Shown in pieces: positions 41,420-49,328 of a DNA stretch of 49,328 nt (the first letter of the stretch is position 1; every line of letters begins with the position of its first letter). The stretch lies in NCBI GenBank assembly GCA_021772535.1, contig JAJFLV010000239.1, positions 1 through 49,328 on the forward strand. The letters run 5' to 3'. The position numbers were made by a program, and so were the translations under genes. This DNA is from Opitutales bacterium. Lineage in GTDB: Bacteria > Verrucomicrobiota > Verrucomicrobiia > Opitutales > UBA2987. The notes under the pieces are model-generated. The model ran no database searches, was not told the origin of the DNA, and saw only the letters and a list, made by a program, of their open reading frames with translations.

Positions 41420-42814
41420 ATGGATTCATCGAATGTTATTTTACCGGAAATCGACGATCAAATGATTTCCAGCTTTCAAACTGTTGTGGGGGAGGAAAAT
41501 GTCCTCACGGATTATGAGAGCGTGGAAAAACTGTCCAAAGATTTTTACTGGTATTCTCCCATTTTAAAAAAGCAGTTGGAAAACAAGCAGGCCGATGTTG
41601 CCATAAAGGTCAGCAATCTCGATGAGCTCAAAGCAGTGGTTTCAATTTGCGTCAAAAACCGCCTGCCCATCACCTTGCGAGGAGGGGGGACCGGCAATTA
41701 TGGCCAATGCATTCCACTCTACCGCGGGGTGGTTATCGACATCTCCAACATGAATCGGATCCTTTCTCTGGAGGATGGCGTGGCCAGGGTAGAGCCCGGC
41801 GCCCGCCTGTTCACAATCGAAACCGAAGCGCGCGAACTTGGCTGGGAAATGCGCTGCCTGCCGACAACTTTCGTCAAAAGCACCATGGGGGGCTTCATTT
41901 GCGGCGGTTCAGGAGGGATCGGTTCCATCACCCACGGGATGATTCGTTCGGGAGACAACATGAAATCCGTCACATTTATGTCGGTGGAGGAGGAACCAAA
42001 GTTGCAAAAATTCGAGGAAGAGGAGGTTTTCAGCACATTGCACACCTACGGAACCAATGGCATTCTGGTGGAAACCGAGATGCGCCTCGCCCCCAAAGTA
42101 GCCTATGACCAGATGATTTTTGTCAGCAACGATTGGAATCGGCTCATCGATTGGGCCGACGGTATCGCACGGGATGACTCCATCCACAAGCGGTTGGTCT
42201 CAATGTTTGAGTGGCCGGTACCGGCGAATTTCATGTCCTTGAAAAAATACCTTCCCGAAGGCAGCCACGTCGTCTTTCTGGTTGTCAAACAGGACCAGTC
42301 TCCCGACCTTATCGAAGACGCCGCTAAAAATGGGATCGAGCACACCCGCACCATTCCCGACAAGGAGCCCATGCGACCGCCCTATCTGAGCGATTTCACA
42401 TGGAACCACACCACCTTGTGGTATATGAAAAAGAATCCCTCCTTTACCAACTACCAAATTCGTTTCGGTCCCAATTTCCGGGAGCAAATTCAATTGCTTT
42501 GGGAAAAGTTTCCTCGGGAAATCCAGATGCATCTGGAGTGGATCAAGATAGAGGTAGATAAAGACCCTGTCCTCATTTGTCTTCCCCTCATCGATTTCAT
42601 TTCGGAGGAGCGCCTGGAAGAAATTGCCGATTATTTCCGTGAGATTGGGATTTATACCTCTAATCCCCATACCTATATTCTGGAAGAAGGCGGCATGCAT
42701 CCGGATATTGAGGAAAAAAGGGCTTTGAAAAAGAAAATGGACCCCCATGGCATCCTCAATCCTGGCAAAATGGCCACCTACGACCATAATCCCTTTGAAA
42801 AAACAAGCGCATGA
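41420..42814 (+). CDS. FAD-binding oxidase, VAO/GlcD fold (paralogue 2)
   Basis: This encodes 464 residues and is a clear tandem duplicate of the previous gene. The FAD loop is RGGGTGNYGQ, with GVVIDISNMNRILSLEDG, ARVEPGARLFTIE, MGGFICGGSGGIGSI and DPHGILNPGKMATYDHNPF all conserved in order. The shared segments DFYWYSPIL and PMRPPYLSDFTWNHTTLW are kept, so the two proteins probably work on related substrates or as a heteromer. Differences cluster in residues about 225-300, the likely substrate-cap region. The next gene, a CocE-type hydrolase, starts 36 bases downstream. Confidence 0.85.
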   Translation: MDSSNVILPEIDDQMISSFQTVVGEENVLTDYESVEKLSKDFYWYSPILKKQLENKQADVAIKVSNLDELKAVVSICVKNRLPITLRGGGTGNYGQCIPLYRGVVIDISNMNRILSLEDGVARVEPGARLFTIETEARELGWEMRCLPTTFVKSTMGGFICGGSGGIGSITHGMIRSGDNMKSVTFMSVEEEPKLQKFEEEEVFSTLHTYGTNGILVETEMRLAPKVAYDQMIFVSNDWNRLIDWADGIARDDSIHKRLVSMFEWPVPANFMSLKKYLPEGSHVVFLVVKQDQSPDLIEDAAKNGIEHTRTIPDKEPMRPPYLSDFTWNHTTLWYMKKNPSFTNYQIRFGPNFREQIQLLWEKFPREIQMHLEWIKIEVDKDPVLICLPLIDFISEERLEEIADYFREIGIYTSNPHTYILEEGGMHPDIEEKRALKKKMDPHGILNPGKMATYDHNPFEKTSA

Positions 42815-42850
42815 GTGAAGGCTCTTCCTCTTTGAATCCTGTTTTTTAAC

Positions 42851-44566
42851 GTGCTCGGCAAGGGACTGGAAAAAGCGTTTGCGGGAATCAACTTCATTCC
42901 CGGGGTGTCCGCCAAAATGCGTGATGGCATCCGCCTGACAGCCGATATTTACCGTCCAGAATCCGAAGGCCCCTTTCCCGTTTTGCTCATGCGCATCCCC
43001 TATGGGCGGGAAGTGGCTTCCGCCCCTACACTTGCCCACCCTGTCTCTTTCGCCCGTAAAGGATATATTGTGGTCATTCAGGATGTGCGCGGGCGGGGCG
43101 ACTCGGAGGGAGACTTCGATCCTTTTCGGCAAGAGGTGAACGATGGCTATGACACCGTAATGTGGGCCTCGAAGCTGGAAAAAGCAAACGGCATGGTCGG
43201 TATGTACGGCTTCTCTTACATGGGCTACACGCAATTGCTGGCGGCTTCCGCTCAACCACCGCCGCTCAAAGCCATCGCCCCCATGATGACTGCCTTCGAT
43301 TGGTATTCAGGGTGGTTTTACCGGGACGGCATTTTACAGGCCTCGACCACACTCTACTGGATCAGCCAGATGCTCCGGGATGAGGCCAAACGGGTCAAGC
43401 TGCATACCTTCAAGGATTTCGACCAGTGCTGGATGAACTTCGGTAAACTCTGTTATGCCATGCCACTGGTCCGGGCCGACCCGATTACGCGATCGGAAAT
43501 ACCTTCCTACGGACGGGAATGGCTGGAGCACAGCGCCTATGATGATTACTGGAAAGAATTCGACCTGCTCTCGCGTGCCCATGAATTGCAGTTGCCCATG
43601 TTTCATGTGGCCGGCTGGTACGATTTTTTCCTTCGCGGCGGTTTTGACGGCTATCAAACAATGACCGAAAGTGGCTCCGGCCAACGGGAGAATCAATTTA
43701 TGGTCGCCGGGCCTTGGGCTCACATGCCCTGGGGAGACCGTTTGGGCGGTCATGATTTCGGCCCGGACAGCAAATTGGACATTTCCGATCTGCTCGTGCA
43801 ATGGTTCGACTACTGGTTGAAGGACGTTGAACCAAAGGAGTCTTTAAGCGGGACGAAATATTTTGTCATGGGCACAAACCAATGGCGCGCCTCTTCCACC
43901 TGGCCCCCGCCTGATGCCCAAATGGCGGATTACTATTTCAATTCCCAAGGTAATGCCAATTCCCGGTTTGGTGATGGTAAACTATCCGCCAAACCGACCG
44001 AAGGAGTGGAAAATCACTTCGTTTATGAACCCGATTACCCGGCCCTGGCGCCGGGCGGTAATCATGGAGGTGAAACATTTCCCGGACCTTTTGATCAAGC
44101 GGAGGCTCAGCAATTCAACAACACGCTCGTTTACACCTCCGAACCCGTGAAAAAGGATCTTACCATAGCGGGTCGGCCAACATGCTCGCTTTTTGTCCGC
44201 AGTTCCGCCCCGGAAACCGATTTTGTGGTCAAAATAACCAGGGTAACCAAGGACGGAGAAGCACTTTTCCTGACCCTTGGAGCCATTCGCCTCAGCCAGG
44301 GAAAAATTGATGAAAATGGAGTCGCTCAACTCGATATCGAGATGGATGACACTGCCTGCCAATTTCGACCAGAAGAACGAATCCGGGTGGATGTCGCCAG
44401 CTCCGCCTTTCCCCTCATGATCCGCAATCCGAACACCGGGTTATCCCCCGAAAGAGTCTCCTCAGCGGCTGAATTTCAACGGGCCATGCAGGTTGTTTAC
44501 AACGACAGGAAATACCCCTCCAGGCTGACACTCCCCATTATCAGTTCATTGGAGGAGGACACTTAG
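42851..44566 (+). CDS. CocE/NonD-family (X-Pro dipeptidyl-peptidase S15) hydrolase
   Basis: This encodes 571 residues from a GTG. The hydrolase domain opens KMRDGIRLTADIYRPE, followed by YIVVIQDVRGRGDSEGDF, the oxyanion loop, and the nucleophile S122 in GMYGFSYMGYTQ. The His of the triad is probably in VAGPWAHMPWGD. The last 170 residues (EPVKKDLTIAGRPTCSLFV, DFVVKITRVTKDGEALFLT) are the jelly-roll domain found at the end of CocE-type esterases and acylases. Members cleave esters or amides, such as cocaine or beta-lactam side chains. No signal peptide is seen, so it acts in the cytoplasm on an imported compound. It ends three bases before the ABC ATPase gene. Confidence 0.88.
   Translation: MLGKGLEKAFAGINFIPGVSAKMRDGIRLTADIYRPESEGPFPVLLMRIPYGREVASAPTLAHPVSFARKGYIVVIQDVRGRGDSEGDFDPFRQEVNDGYDTVMWASKLEKANGMVGMYGFSYMGYTQLLAASAQPPPLKAIAPMMTAFDWYSGWFYRDGILQASTTLYWISQMLRDEAKRVKLHTFKDFDQCWMNFGKLCYAMPLVRADPITRSEIPSYGREWLEHSAYDDYWKEFDLLSRAHELQLPMFHVAGWYDFFLRGGFDGYQTMTESGSGQRENQFMVAGPWAHMPWGDRLGGHDFGPDSKLDISDLLVQWFDYWLKDVEPKESLSGTKYFVMGTNQWRASSTWPPPDAQMADYYFNSQGNANSRFGDGKLSAKPTEGVENHFVYEPDYPALAPGGNHGGETFPGPFDQAEAQQFNNTLVYTSEPVKKDLTIAGRPTCSLFVRSSAPETDFVVKITRVTKDGEALFLTLGAIRLSQGKIDENGVAQLDIEMDDTACQFRPEERIRVDVASSAFPLMIRNPNTGLSPERVSSAAEFQRAMQVVYNDRKYPSRLTLPIISSLEEDT
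44551..44558 (+). promoter_or_regulatory. Strong Shine-Dalgarno deciding a TTG start
   Basis: GGAGGAGG lies at the very end of the CocE-type gene, 11 bases before the TTG at 44570. Strong ribosome-binding sites are rare in this window, so it supports the TTG as the real start of the ABC ATPase rather than the ATG at 44615. Confidence 0.65.
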
Positions 44567-44569
44567 CGG

Positions 44570-45385
44570 TTGCTCTCGCCACGCGATCCGGCAAACTATT
44601 CCTGGCCCATCGAAATGGATAGACCAAACAATACCCCGTTGGTTACCCTGCGAAACCTCCACAAACAATATGGTGGAGGTGAAACGGTTTTAAAGGATAT
44701 CAACCTCGCGGTGAATCAGGGCGAATTTATCGGACTGATCGGGCCAAGCGGTTGTGGAAAATCCACTCTTCTCAAAATGATTGCAGGGCTTACTCCGGTC
44801 ACGGGCGGAATCCTTGATATTGCAGGAAAGACTCCTTCGGATGCCCGCGATCGGATGTCCTTCATCTTTCAGGAAGCCACATTGCTGCCTTGGCTGACCG
44901 TTCATAAAAATATTCAAACCACCATGCGGCTTCATCGAGTCGATAAGCAAGAATGCCTCCGCGTGGCCGACAAAATGGCGACCTTGGTCGGGCTGGAAAA
45001 TGTAAAGGGGTTTTATCCCCGGCAACTGTCCGGGGGAATGCAAATGAGGGTCTCCATTGCCCGGGCCTTGAGCATTTCCCCTCAGATACTTCTTCTCGAT
45101 GAGCCTTTCGGGGCGCTCGATGAAATGACCAGGGACCACCTTAACGAAGAGCTTTTAAGGATTCGTTCGATAGAAGCATGGACGGCCTTTTTCGTAACCC
45201 ACTCCGTTTCCGAAGCAGTCTTCCTCTCCACTGAAATAATCGTTTTAACCGCCAACCCGGGAACTATTTACAAAAAAATTGCCGTTGATTTCCCCTACCC
45301 CCGCACCGCTAAAACAAGAGAATCGCCCGAATTTCAACGCCTTGTGGGCGAAGTTTCCCATCACCTGCGCTCCGTCGACCGCTAG
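44570..45385 (+). CDS. ABC transporter ATP-binding protein, NitT/TauT type
   Basis: This encodes 271 residues. Walker A is IGPSGCGKSTLLKMIAG, the Q-loop MSFIFQEATLLPW, the signature QLSGGMQMRVSIARAL and Walker B ILLLDEPFGALDE. The H-loop is in FFVTHSVSEA. The closing part after residue 225 (VLTANPGTIYKKIAVDFPYP) is the nitrate/sulfonate/taurine-type pattern (SsuB/TauB class). It follows the CocE-type gene by three bases and precedes a matching permease by 37 bases. Confidence 0.95.
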   Translation: MLSPRDPANYSWPIEMDRPNNTPLVTLRNLHKQYGGGETVLKDINLAVNQGEFIGLIGPSGCGKSTLLKMIAGLTPVTGGILDIAGKTPSDARDRMSFIFQEATLLPWLTVHKNIQTTMRLHRVDKQECLRVADKMATLVGLENVKGFYPRQLSGGMQMRVSIARALSISPQILLLDEPFGALDEMTRDHLNEELLRIRSIEAWTAFFVTHSVSEAVFLSTEIIVLTANPGTIYKKIAVDFPYPRTAKTRESPEFQRLVGEVSHHLRSVDR

Positions 45386-45422
45386 TTAGCCCATCTCAAT
45401 TTTCAATCTACGCTTCTCCGAA

Positions 45423-46205
45423 ATGAAAAAGCATCTCATCTGGATTCTACCGACCATTACCGGGTCGGTTATTATCGGGCTTTGGTATGCGATTATTGTT
45501 ATCGGGGGCCAGCCGGATTACGTGCTTCCTTCGCCCTGGCAAATATTGCAAGCCTGCGTGACCGAGAGGCATTTGCTGGTCCCTGCCGCCTTGCGCACGG
45601 GTTTCGCGGCCATTGTCGGATTCGTTGCCGCGGTTGGGGGCGGCAGCCTCATCGCACTCCTGCTGGCCTCCTCGCGCTGGGTAAAAATGTCCTTCTACCC
45701 CTGGGTGCTGGTCATGCAAATGACCCCCCTAATCGTCCTTGTGCCCATTTTTGTCCTCTGGTTCGGAGAGGGCCTGCCCAGCATTACGGCCATAACCTTC
45801 GGCATTTGTTTTTTCCCGGTGGTGGCCAACACCACAATGGGCCTGGTTTCCACTGACAAGAATCTCCTCGATTTATTCAAAATGAGCAATGCCTCCTTCA
45901 CCCAGGAGTTTTTCCTTCTCCGGGCGCCCTATGCGCTTCCCTATTTTCTGACCGGGGTCAAGATTGCCGGCACCCTGGCGCCCATTGGCGCGATCACGGG
46001 GGATTTTTTGGCCGGGACCGCTTCAACCTACGCCGGCTTGGGTTACCTGGTGCAGAATTATCGCAGCCAGATAATGACGGCAGAGCTTTTCGCAGTGGCC
46101 TTCGTCGGCTGTCTGATCGGGTTTATTTTCGTGGCCGCCGTTAATTTCGTGCATTGGTACCTGCTTCACAACTGGCATGAATCCTCCCTTAAAGCCGAAC
46201 ATTAG
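45423..46205 (+). CDS. ABC transporter permease, NitT/TauT type
   Basis: This encodes 260 residues with about six membrane helices (for example SVIIGLWYAIIVIGG, IVGFVAAVGGGSLIALLLAS, LIGFIFVAAVNFVHWYLL). The cytoplasmic loop LLDLFKMSNASFTQEFFLLR and PYALPYFLTGVKIAGTLAPI contain the EAA-type contact with the ATPase. It is SsuC/TauC-like. One permease gene only, so the channel would be a homodimer. Its end overlaps the start of the first binding-protein gene by 29 bases. Confidence 0.95.
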   Translation: MKKHLIWILPTITGSVIIGLWYAIIVIGGQPDYVLPSPWQILQACVTERHLLVPAALRTGFAAIVGFVAAVGGGSLIALLLASSRWVKMSFYPWVLVMQMTPLIVLVPIFVLWFGEGLPSITAITFGICFFPVVANTTMGLVSTDKNLLDLFKMSNASFTQEFFLLRAPYALPYFLTGVKIAGTLAPIGAITGDFLAGTASTYAGLGYLVQNYRSQIMTAELFAVAFVGCLIGFIFVAAVNFVHWYLLHNWHESSLKAEH

Positions 46206-47235
46206 AAATTTCCCGCCTTCGGTCTTTTTCTTTCTGCTTTGCGGTTTAAGCCTCTTTTTTTCAGGTTGCCGTCAAAATCCCAAAAAGATCGCCACCAAAG
46301 AGGGCCGAATCCTGCACAAGGTAATCCTGCAAACCGATTGGTATGCCCAGCCGGAGCATGGCGGGTTTTACAACGCCTTGATCAAAGGATTTTACCAGGA
46401 GGAAGGACTGGATGTGGAAATCCGGCAAGGTGGTCCCGCTTCTGTCGGCACCGAGAGGGTAGCCACGGGTAAAGTTCAGTTTAGCCTCAGCTCCACCGAT
46501 CAAATCATGATTTTCGTGGAGCAAAAATTACCTCTGCTGGTGGTTTACGCATACATGCAGCGGAGCCCCCAGGCAATCCTCCTCCACCGGGACAACCCGA
46601 TCCACAAATGGCAGGACCTGGATGGTAAAACGATAATGGTGTCGCCAGGCGCTTCCTGGACCAAACTGCTGCAAAAAAAATACAACATCCAGTTTAACAC
46701 TATTCCTCTCGATATGGGAATGGGCAGATTCTTGATGGACACAGAATTTATCCAACAGTGTTTCGTCACTAATGAACCTTATTTTATCGAACAAAAAGGC
46801 GTGAATTCCAAAACCATGCTTATCGCCGATTCCGGATTTGACCCTTACCGGGTGGTTTTTACGGATCAGCAATTTGCTCGCGAATTCCCGGAGTTGGTCA
46901 GCGCATTTGTGGCCGCCTCAATGAGGGGCTGGGTTGACTACATTGAAAACGCGCCCGCTGAAACCAATGCTGAGCTATTGCGTCTCAATCCTGCCAATAC
47001 GCCGGATTTCGTAAATTATGCCATTACTGCAATGCGGGACAACCGACTCGTCTCCGGCAATCCCGAAGCGGGAGAATTTCATGCCCGAGTCTCCCAAAAA
47101 CGGTTGCAAAGGAATATGCGGGACATAGTGGAAATCGGCGCACTGGAAAAATCCATGCCGATGGCCGCATACATTTCTGAGGAATTTCTGCCACCGGAGA
47201 CCCGAAAAGCAATTGCTCAAGCTGAATCCGAATAA
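46177..47235 (+). CDS. NMT1/THI5-like ABC substrate-binding lipoprotein (copy 1)
   Basis: This encodes 352 residues with a lipoprotein signal (PSVFFFLLCGLSLFFSGC). The mature part begins VILQTDWYAQPEHGGFYNAL, followed by GFYQEEGLDVEIRQGG. This is the signature of NMT1/THI5-like proteins, including ThiY, which binds a formylaminopyrimidine, and sulfonate-type relatives. Further conserved marks are LDGKTIMVSPGASW, CFVTNEPYF and IADSGFDPYRVVF. The ligand is not readable from sequence. The start overlaps the permease gene, implying co-translation. Copy 2 follows 17 bases downstream. Confidence 0.92.
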   Translation: MNPPLKPNIRNFPPSVFFFLLCGLSLFFSGCRQNPKKIATKEGRILHKVILQTDWYAQPEHGGFYNALIKGFYQEEGLDVEIRQGGPASVGTERVATGKVQFSLSSTDQIMIFVEQKLPLLVVYAYMQRSPQAILLHRDNPIHKWQDLDGKTIMVSPGASWTKLLQKKYNIQFNTIPLDMGMGRFLMDTEFIQQCFVTNEPYFIEQKGVNSKTMLIADSGFDPYRVVFTDQQFAREFPELVSAFVAASMRGWVDYIENAPAETNAELLRLNPANTPDFVNYAITAMRDNRLVSGNPEAGEFHARVSQKRLQRNMRDIVEIGALEKSMPMAAYISEEFLPPETRKAIAQAESE

Positions 47236-47252
47236 ATATTGTCTATATTTCA

Positions 47253-48293
47253 ATGAAAGTATTTTTACTCCAAATGAGATTTATATTAACCGTGATTTCT
47301 TTAATGGCCGCGATAATGGCCACTGGCTGCAAGCAAAAGAACCAGACCACCATCCAAAAAGATGGGAAGGATCTGCCGAAAATTATCCTGCAAACCGATT
47401 GGTACGCCCAGGCTGAACACGGGGGCTTCTACAATGCTCTCTACAACGGTTTCTACGAAAAAGCAGGTCTGGATGTAGAAATTCGCCAGGGAGGCCCCAA
47501 TTCAGTCGGCCCGGAAAAAATCGCCACCGGCAAGGCTCATTTCGCCATAACAAGAAGCGTCGACATCATGCTTTTCGCCTCCCAAGGCCTTCCCCTGATC
47601 ATCGTTTCGGCATATATGCAGCGGGATCCTCAAGCCCTGCTGCTGCATAAAAGCAATCCTGTAAATGACTGGAAAGACCTTGATGGAAAAACCATTATGG
47701 CTACCCCCGGAGTCTCCTGGTCACTTTATCTGCACAAACATTTTGACATTGAGTTCGAGACAATCGCCCTGGATTACGGTTTGGGCCGGTTCCTCACGGA
47801 CAAGGATTTCATCCAGCAATGTTTTATTACCAACGAACCCTATTATTTGGGAGAAAAGGACATTCCCATAAAAATCATGCTGATCGCCGATTCCGGCTTC
47901 AGCCCCTACAGGGCCATTTATACCAACCGGAATTTTGCTAAGGAGCATCCAGACATCGTGCGAGCCTTCGTCGCTGCATCAATCGATGGATGGCGCGACT
48001 ATATTGAAAACGCCCCCGAAGAAACCAACAAAAGAATTTCCGAACTCAACCCACAGATGAAACGTGATTTTCTTAATTTTAGCATCAATGCAATGAGGGC
48101 AAATAATCTCGTCGTAGGGAATCCGGAAAAAGGTGAAAGATTGGGTCTGATTACCCCTCGTAGAATGAAAAAGCAGTTTGACGATATGATTGAAATCGGA
48201 GTCATTGATAACCCCATTCCGTTATCAGATTACATGTCGATCGATTACCTGCCCGAAGATTTGAAGGCACTCGCCTTAAAAGAACAAAATTGA
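47253..48293 (+). CDS. NMT1/THI5-like ABC substrate-binding lipoprotein (copy 2)
   Basis: This encodes 346 residues, a tandem paralogue of copy 1. The lipobox is MATGC. IILQTDWYAQAEHGGFYNAL, LDVEIRQGGPNSVGPEKIAT, LDGKTIMATPGVSW, CFITNEPYY and ADSGFSPYRAIYTN align one to one. The ligand-near segment ATGKAHFAITRSVDIMLFAS differs from copy 1 (ATGKVQFSLSSTDQIMIFVE), as expected if specificity has shifted. ATG at 47253 or at 47274 may start translation. Confidence 0.92.
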   Translation: MKVFLLQMRFILTVISLMAAIMATGCKQKNQTTIQKDGKDLPKIILQTDWYAQAEHGGFYNALYNGFYEKAGLDVEIRQGGPNSVGPEKIATGKAHFAITRSVDIMLFASQGLPLIIVSAYMQRDPQALLLHKSNPVNDWKDLDGKTIMATPGVSWSLYLHKHFDIEFETIALDYGLGRFLTDKDFIQQCFITNEPYYLGEKDIPIKIMLIADSGFSPYRAIYTNRNFAKEHPDIVRAFVAASIDGWRDYIENAPEETNKRISELNPQMKRDFLNFSINAMRANNLVVGNPEKGERLGLITPRRMKKQFDDMIEIGVIDNPIPLSDYMSIDYLPEDLKALALKEQN

Positions 48294-48321
48294 GAGGCGA
48301 GGCATCGTTACTAAACTACTA

Positions 48322-49328
48322 ATGTATCTTTCAGGCAGTAAATTTCGATGCTTTCTAGTTTTCCTGGCGGCACTAGCGGCTGGATGCGGGAAGAAGGAAA
48401 ATAAATCAGAAGATTCTCAGGACCAGTCTCCGGCTAAAATTATATTGCAAACCGAATGGTACGCGGAACCGGAGCAAGGGGGCTTTTACCATGCCCTGAT
48501 ACATGGCTATTACAAGGAGGTTGGTCTGGATGTTGAAATTCGCCAAGGTGGTCCCAACTCCCTCGCCCCGGAAAAAGTGGCTACCGGCAAAGCCGATTTC
48601 GCCCTCGCCCGGAGCGATGAGGCCATCGTTTATGCCTCCCGGAATTTGCCCGTATTGGTCGTTATGGCCACCATGCAGAGAGACGCCCAAGCCCTCCTCC
48701 TGCACGAGGAAAACCCTGTGGAAACCTTCTCCGACTTAAATGGCAAAACCATCATGGCCACTCCCGGAGCTTCCTGGATCAAAATTCTCAAAAATCGGTA
48801 TGGAATCCAATTTGACACCATTCCAACGGATTATGGCATGGGACGGTATCTCACCGATAAGTCCTTCATCCAGATGTGCTACGTCACCAACGAGCCCTAC
48901 TATGCCAGCCTGCGGGGGGCCGAACCCAAGACTCTCCTCCTGGCCGACTCGGGCTATAACCCCTACCGCGGGGTTTTAACCAATCACAAATTCGCCAAAG
49001 AGCATCCCGAGCTGGTTCGCGCCTTTGTTGCGGCCTCCATTCGTGGCTGGAGAGACTACATGTCGGGGAACCGATCCCGAACCAACGCTCACATCGCCTC
49101 ATTGAATCCTCAAATGACCGAGGAATTCATGGATTATGTACTGAGGACGATGGAAAATTACCAGTTGGTAGAAGGGCACAAAGATGCAGGAGAGCGGTTG
49201 GGCCTGATTACCGAAACCCGTATGAAAGAGCAGATGGATGACCTGATGACCGCCGGAATAATCGACAATTCAATCCCGCTGGAATCCTTCTTCTCTACCA
49301 ATTTCCTGCCCCTGGACCTACAAGATGC
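48322..49328 (+). CDS. NMT1/THI5-like ABC substrate-binding lipoprotein (copy 3, 3' truncated)
   Basis: An open frame from the ATG at 48322 runs to the last base without a stop, giving 335 residues. The lipobox is LAALAAGC. IILQTEWYAEPEQGGFYHAL, GLDVEIRQGGPNSLAPEKVA, LNGKTIMATPGASW, CYVTNEPYYA and ADSGYNPYRGVL mark it as a third tandem copy. It keeps the same C-terminal GLITETRMKEQMDDLMTAG region as copy 2. The real end lies a few residues beyond the window, judging from copies 1 and 2. There may be more copies downstream. Confidence 0.92.
   Translation, partial: MYLSGSKFRCFLVFLAALAAGCGKKENKSEDSQDQSPAKIILQTEWYAEPEQGGFYHALIHGYYKEVGLDVEIRQGGPNSLAPEKVATGKADFALARSDEAIVYASRNLPVLVVMATMQRDAQALLLHEENPVETFSDLNGKTIMATPGASWIKILKNRYGIQFDTIPTDYGMGRYLTDKSFIQMCYVTNEPYYASLRGAEPKTLLLADSGYNPYRGVLTNHKFAKEHPELVRAFVAASIRGWRDYMSGNRSRTNAHIASLNPQMTEEFMDYVLRTMENYQLVEGHKDAGERLGLITETRMKEQMDDLMTAGIIDNSIPLESFFSTNFLPLDLQD

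Noticed and set aside
1-49328. tRNA and rRNA genes
   Set aside because: I looked for GGTTCGAAT-type arms and rRNA core sequences and found none that fold convincingly.

Overview
The window is about 49.3 kb of bacterial chromosome, moderately GC-rich and densely coded. Both edges cut a gene. Many starts lack a clear Shine-Dalgarno sequence and several look like TTG. The gene content is Gram-negative: an ExbB/ExbD/TonB set, a beta-barrel outer-membrane protein and lipoproteins. Large secreted repeat proteins carry DxDGDGxSNxxEY calcium-type motifs, and a PQQ-propeller protein ends in a tryptophan-rich tail. These features fit best with the Verrucomicrobiota / PVC group (Opitutae-like). That placement is an inference from gene style, not from a marker-gene tree.

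Layout. 1-4416: two secreted repeat proteins, the second a roughly 1185-residue modular protein ending in a beta-helix. 4441-7451 (minus): DNA polymerase III delta prime, a thymidylate kinase with a histone-like lysine tail, and a PfkB sugar kinase. 7683-16388 (plus): an envelope block with ExbB-ExbD-TonB, a sigma-54 activator/response regulator, a small secreted coiled-coil protein, an outer-membrane barrel, a sensor kinase and a PQQ propeller protein. Between the activator and the small protein lie a near-consensus sigma-54 promoter and two matching upstream dyads. 16413-20587: CCA-adding-type nucleotidyltransferase, phosphoheptose isomerase, lone receiver protein, pseudopilin and an unknown membrane protein. 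20774-26113: a 37-codon small ORF touching mutS, then a metzincin-type lipoprotein protease.

26123-32418 (minus) is a tight five-gene operon that looks like a saccharopine-pathway lysine-degradation set. It has a DUF1338 2-oxoadipate dioxygenase/decarboxylase, a saccharopine dehydrogenase and an antiquitin-like aldehyde dehydrogenase. An alpha/beta hydrolase and an acyl-ACP thioesterase are appended. A hybrid sensor kinase reads away from it. 35511-39243 (minus): a divergent DAHP synthase, an RluA-type pseudouridine synthase coupled to a second TonB-like protein, and a Maf pyrophosphatase.

39250-39969 is a 0.7-kb gene-poor stretch with several copies of a ten-base-period repeat, phased A-tracts and the C-terminal stump of a VapC-type toxin. 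39970-49328 is the most intriguing region. Two tandem FAD oxidases of the VAO fold are followed by a CocE-type hydrolase, an ABC ATPase, a permease and three tandem NMT1/THI5-like binding lipoproteins; the third runs off the window. It reads as an uptake-and-breakdown system for an unidentified small molecule.
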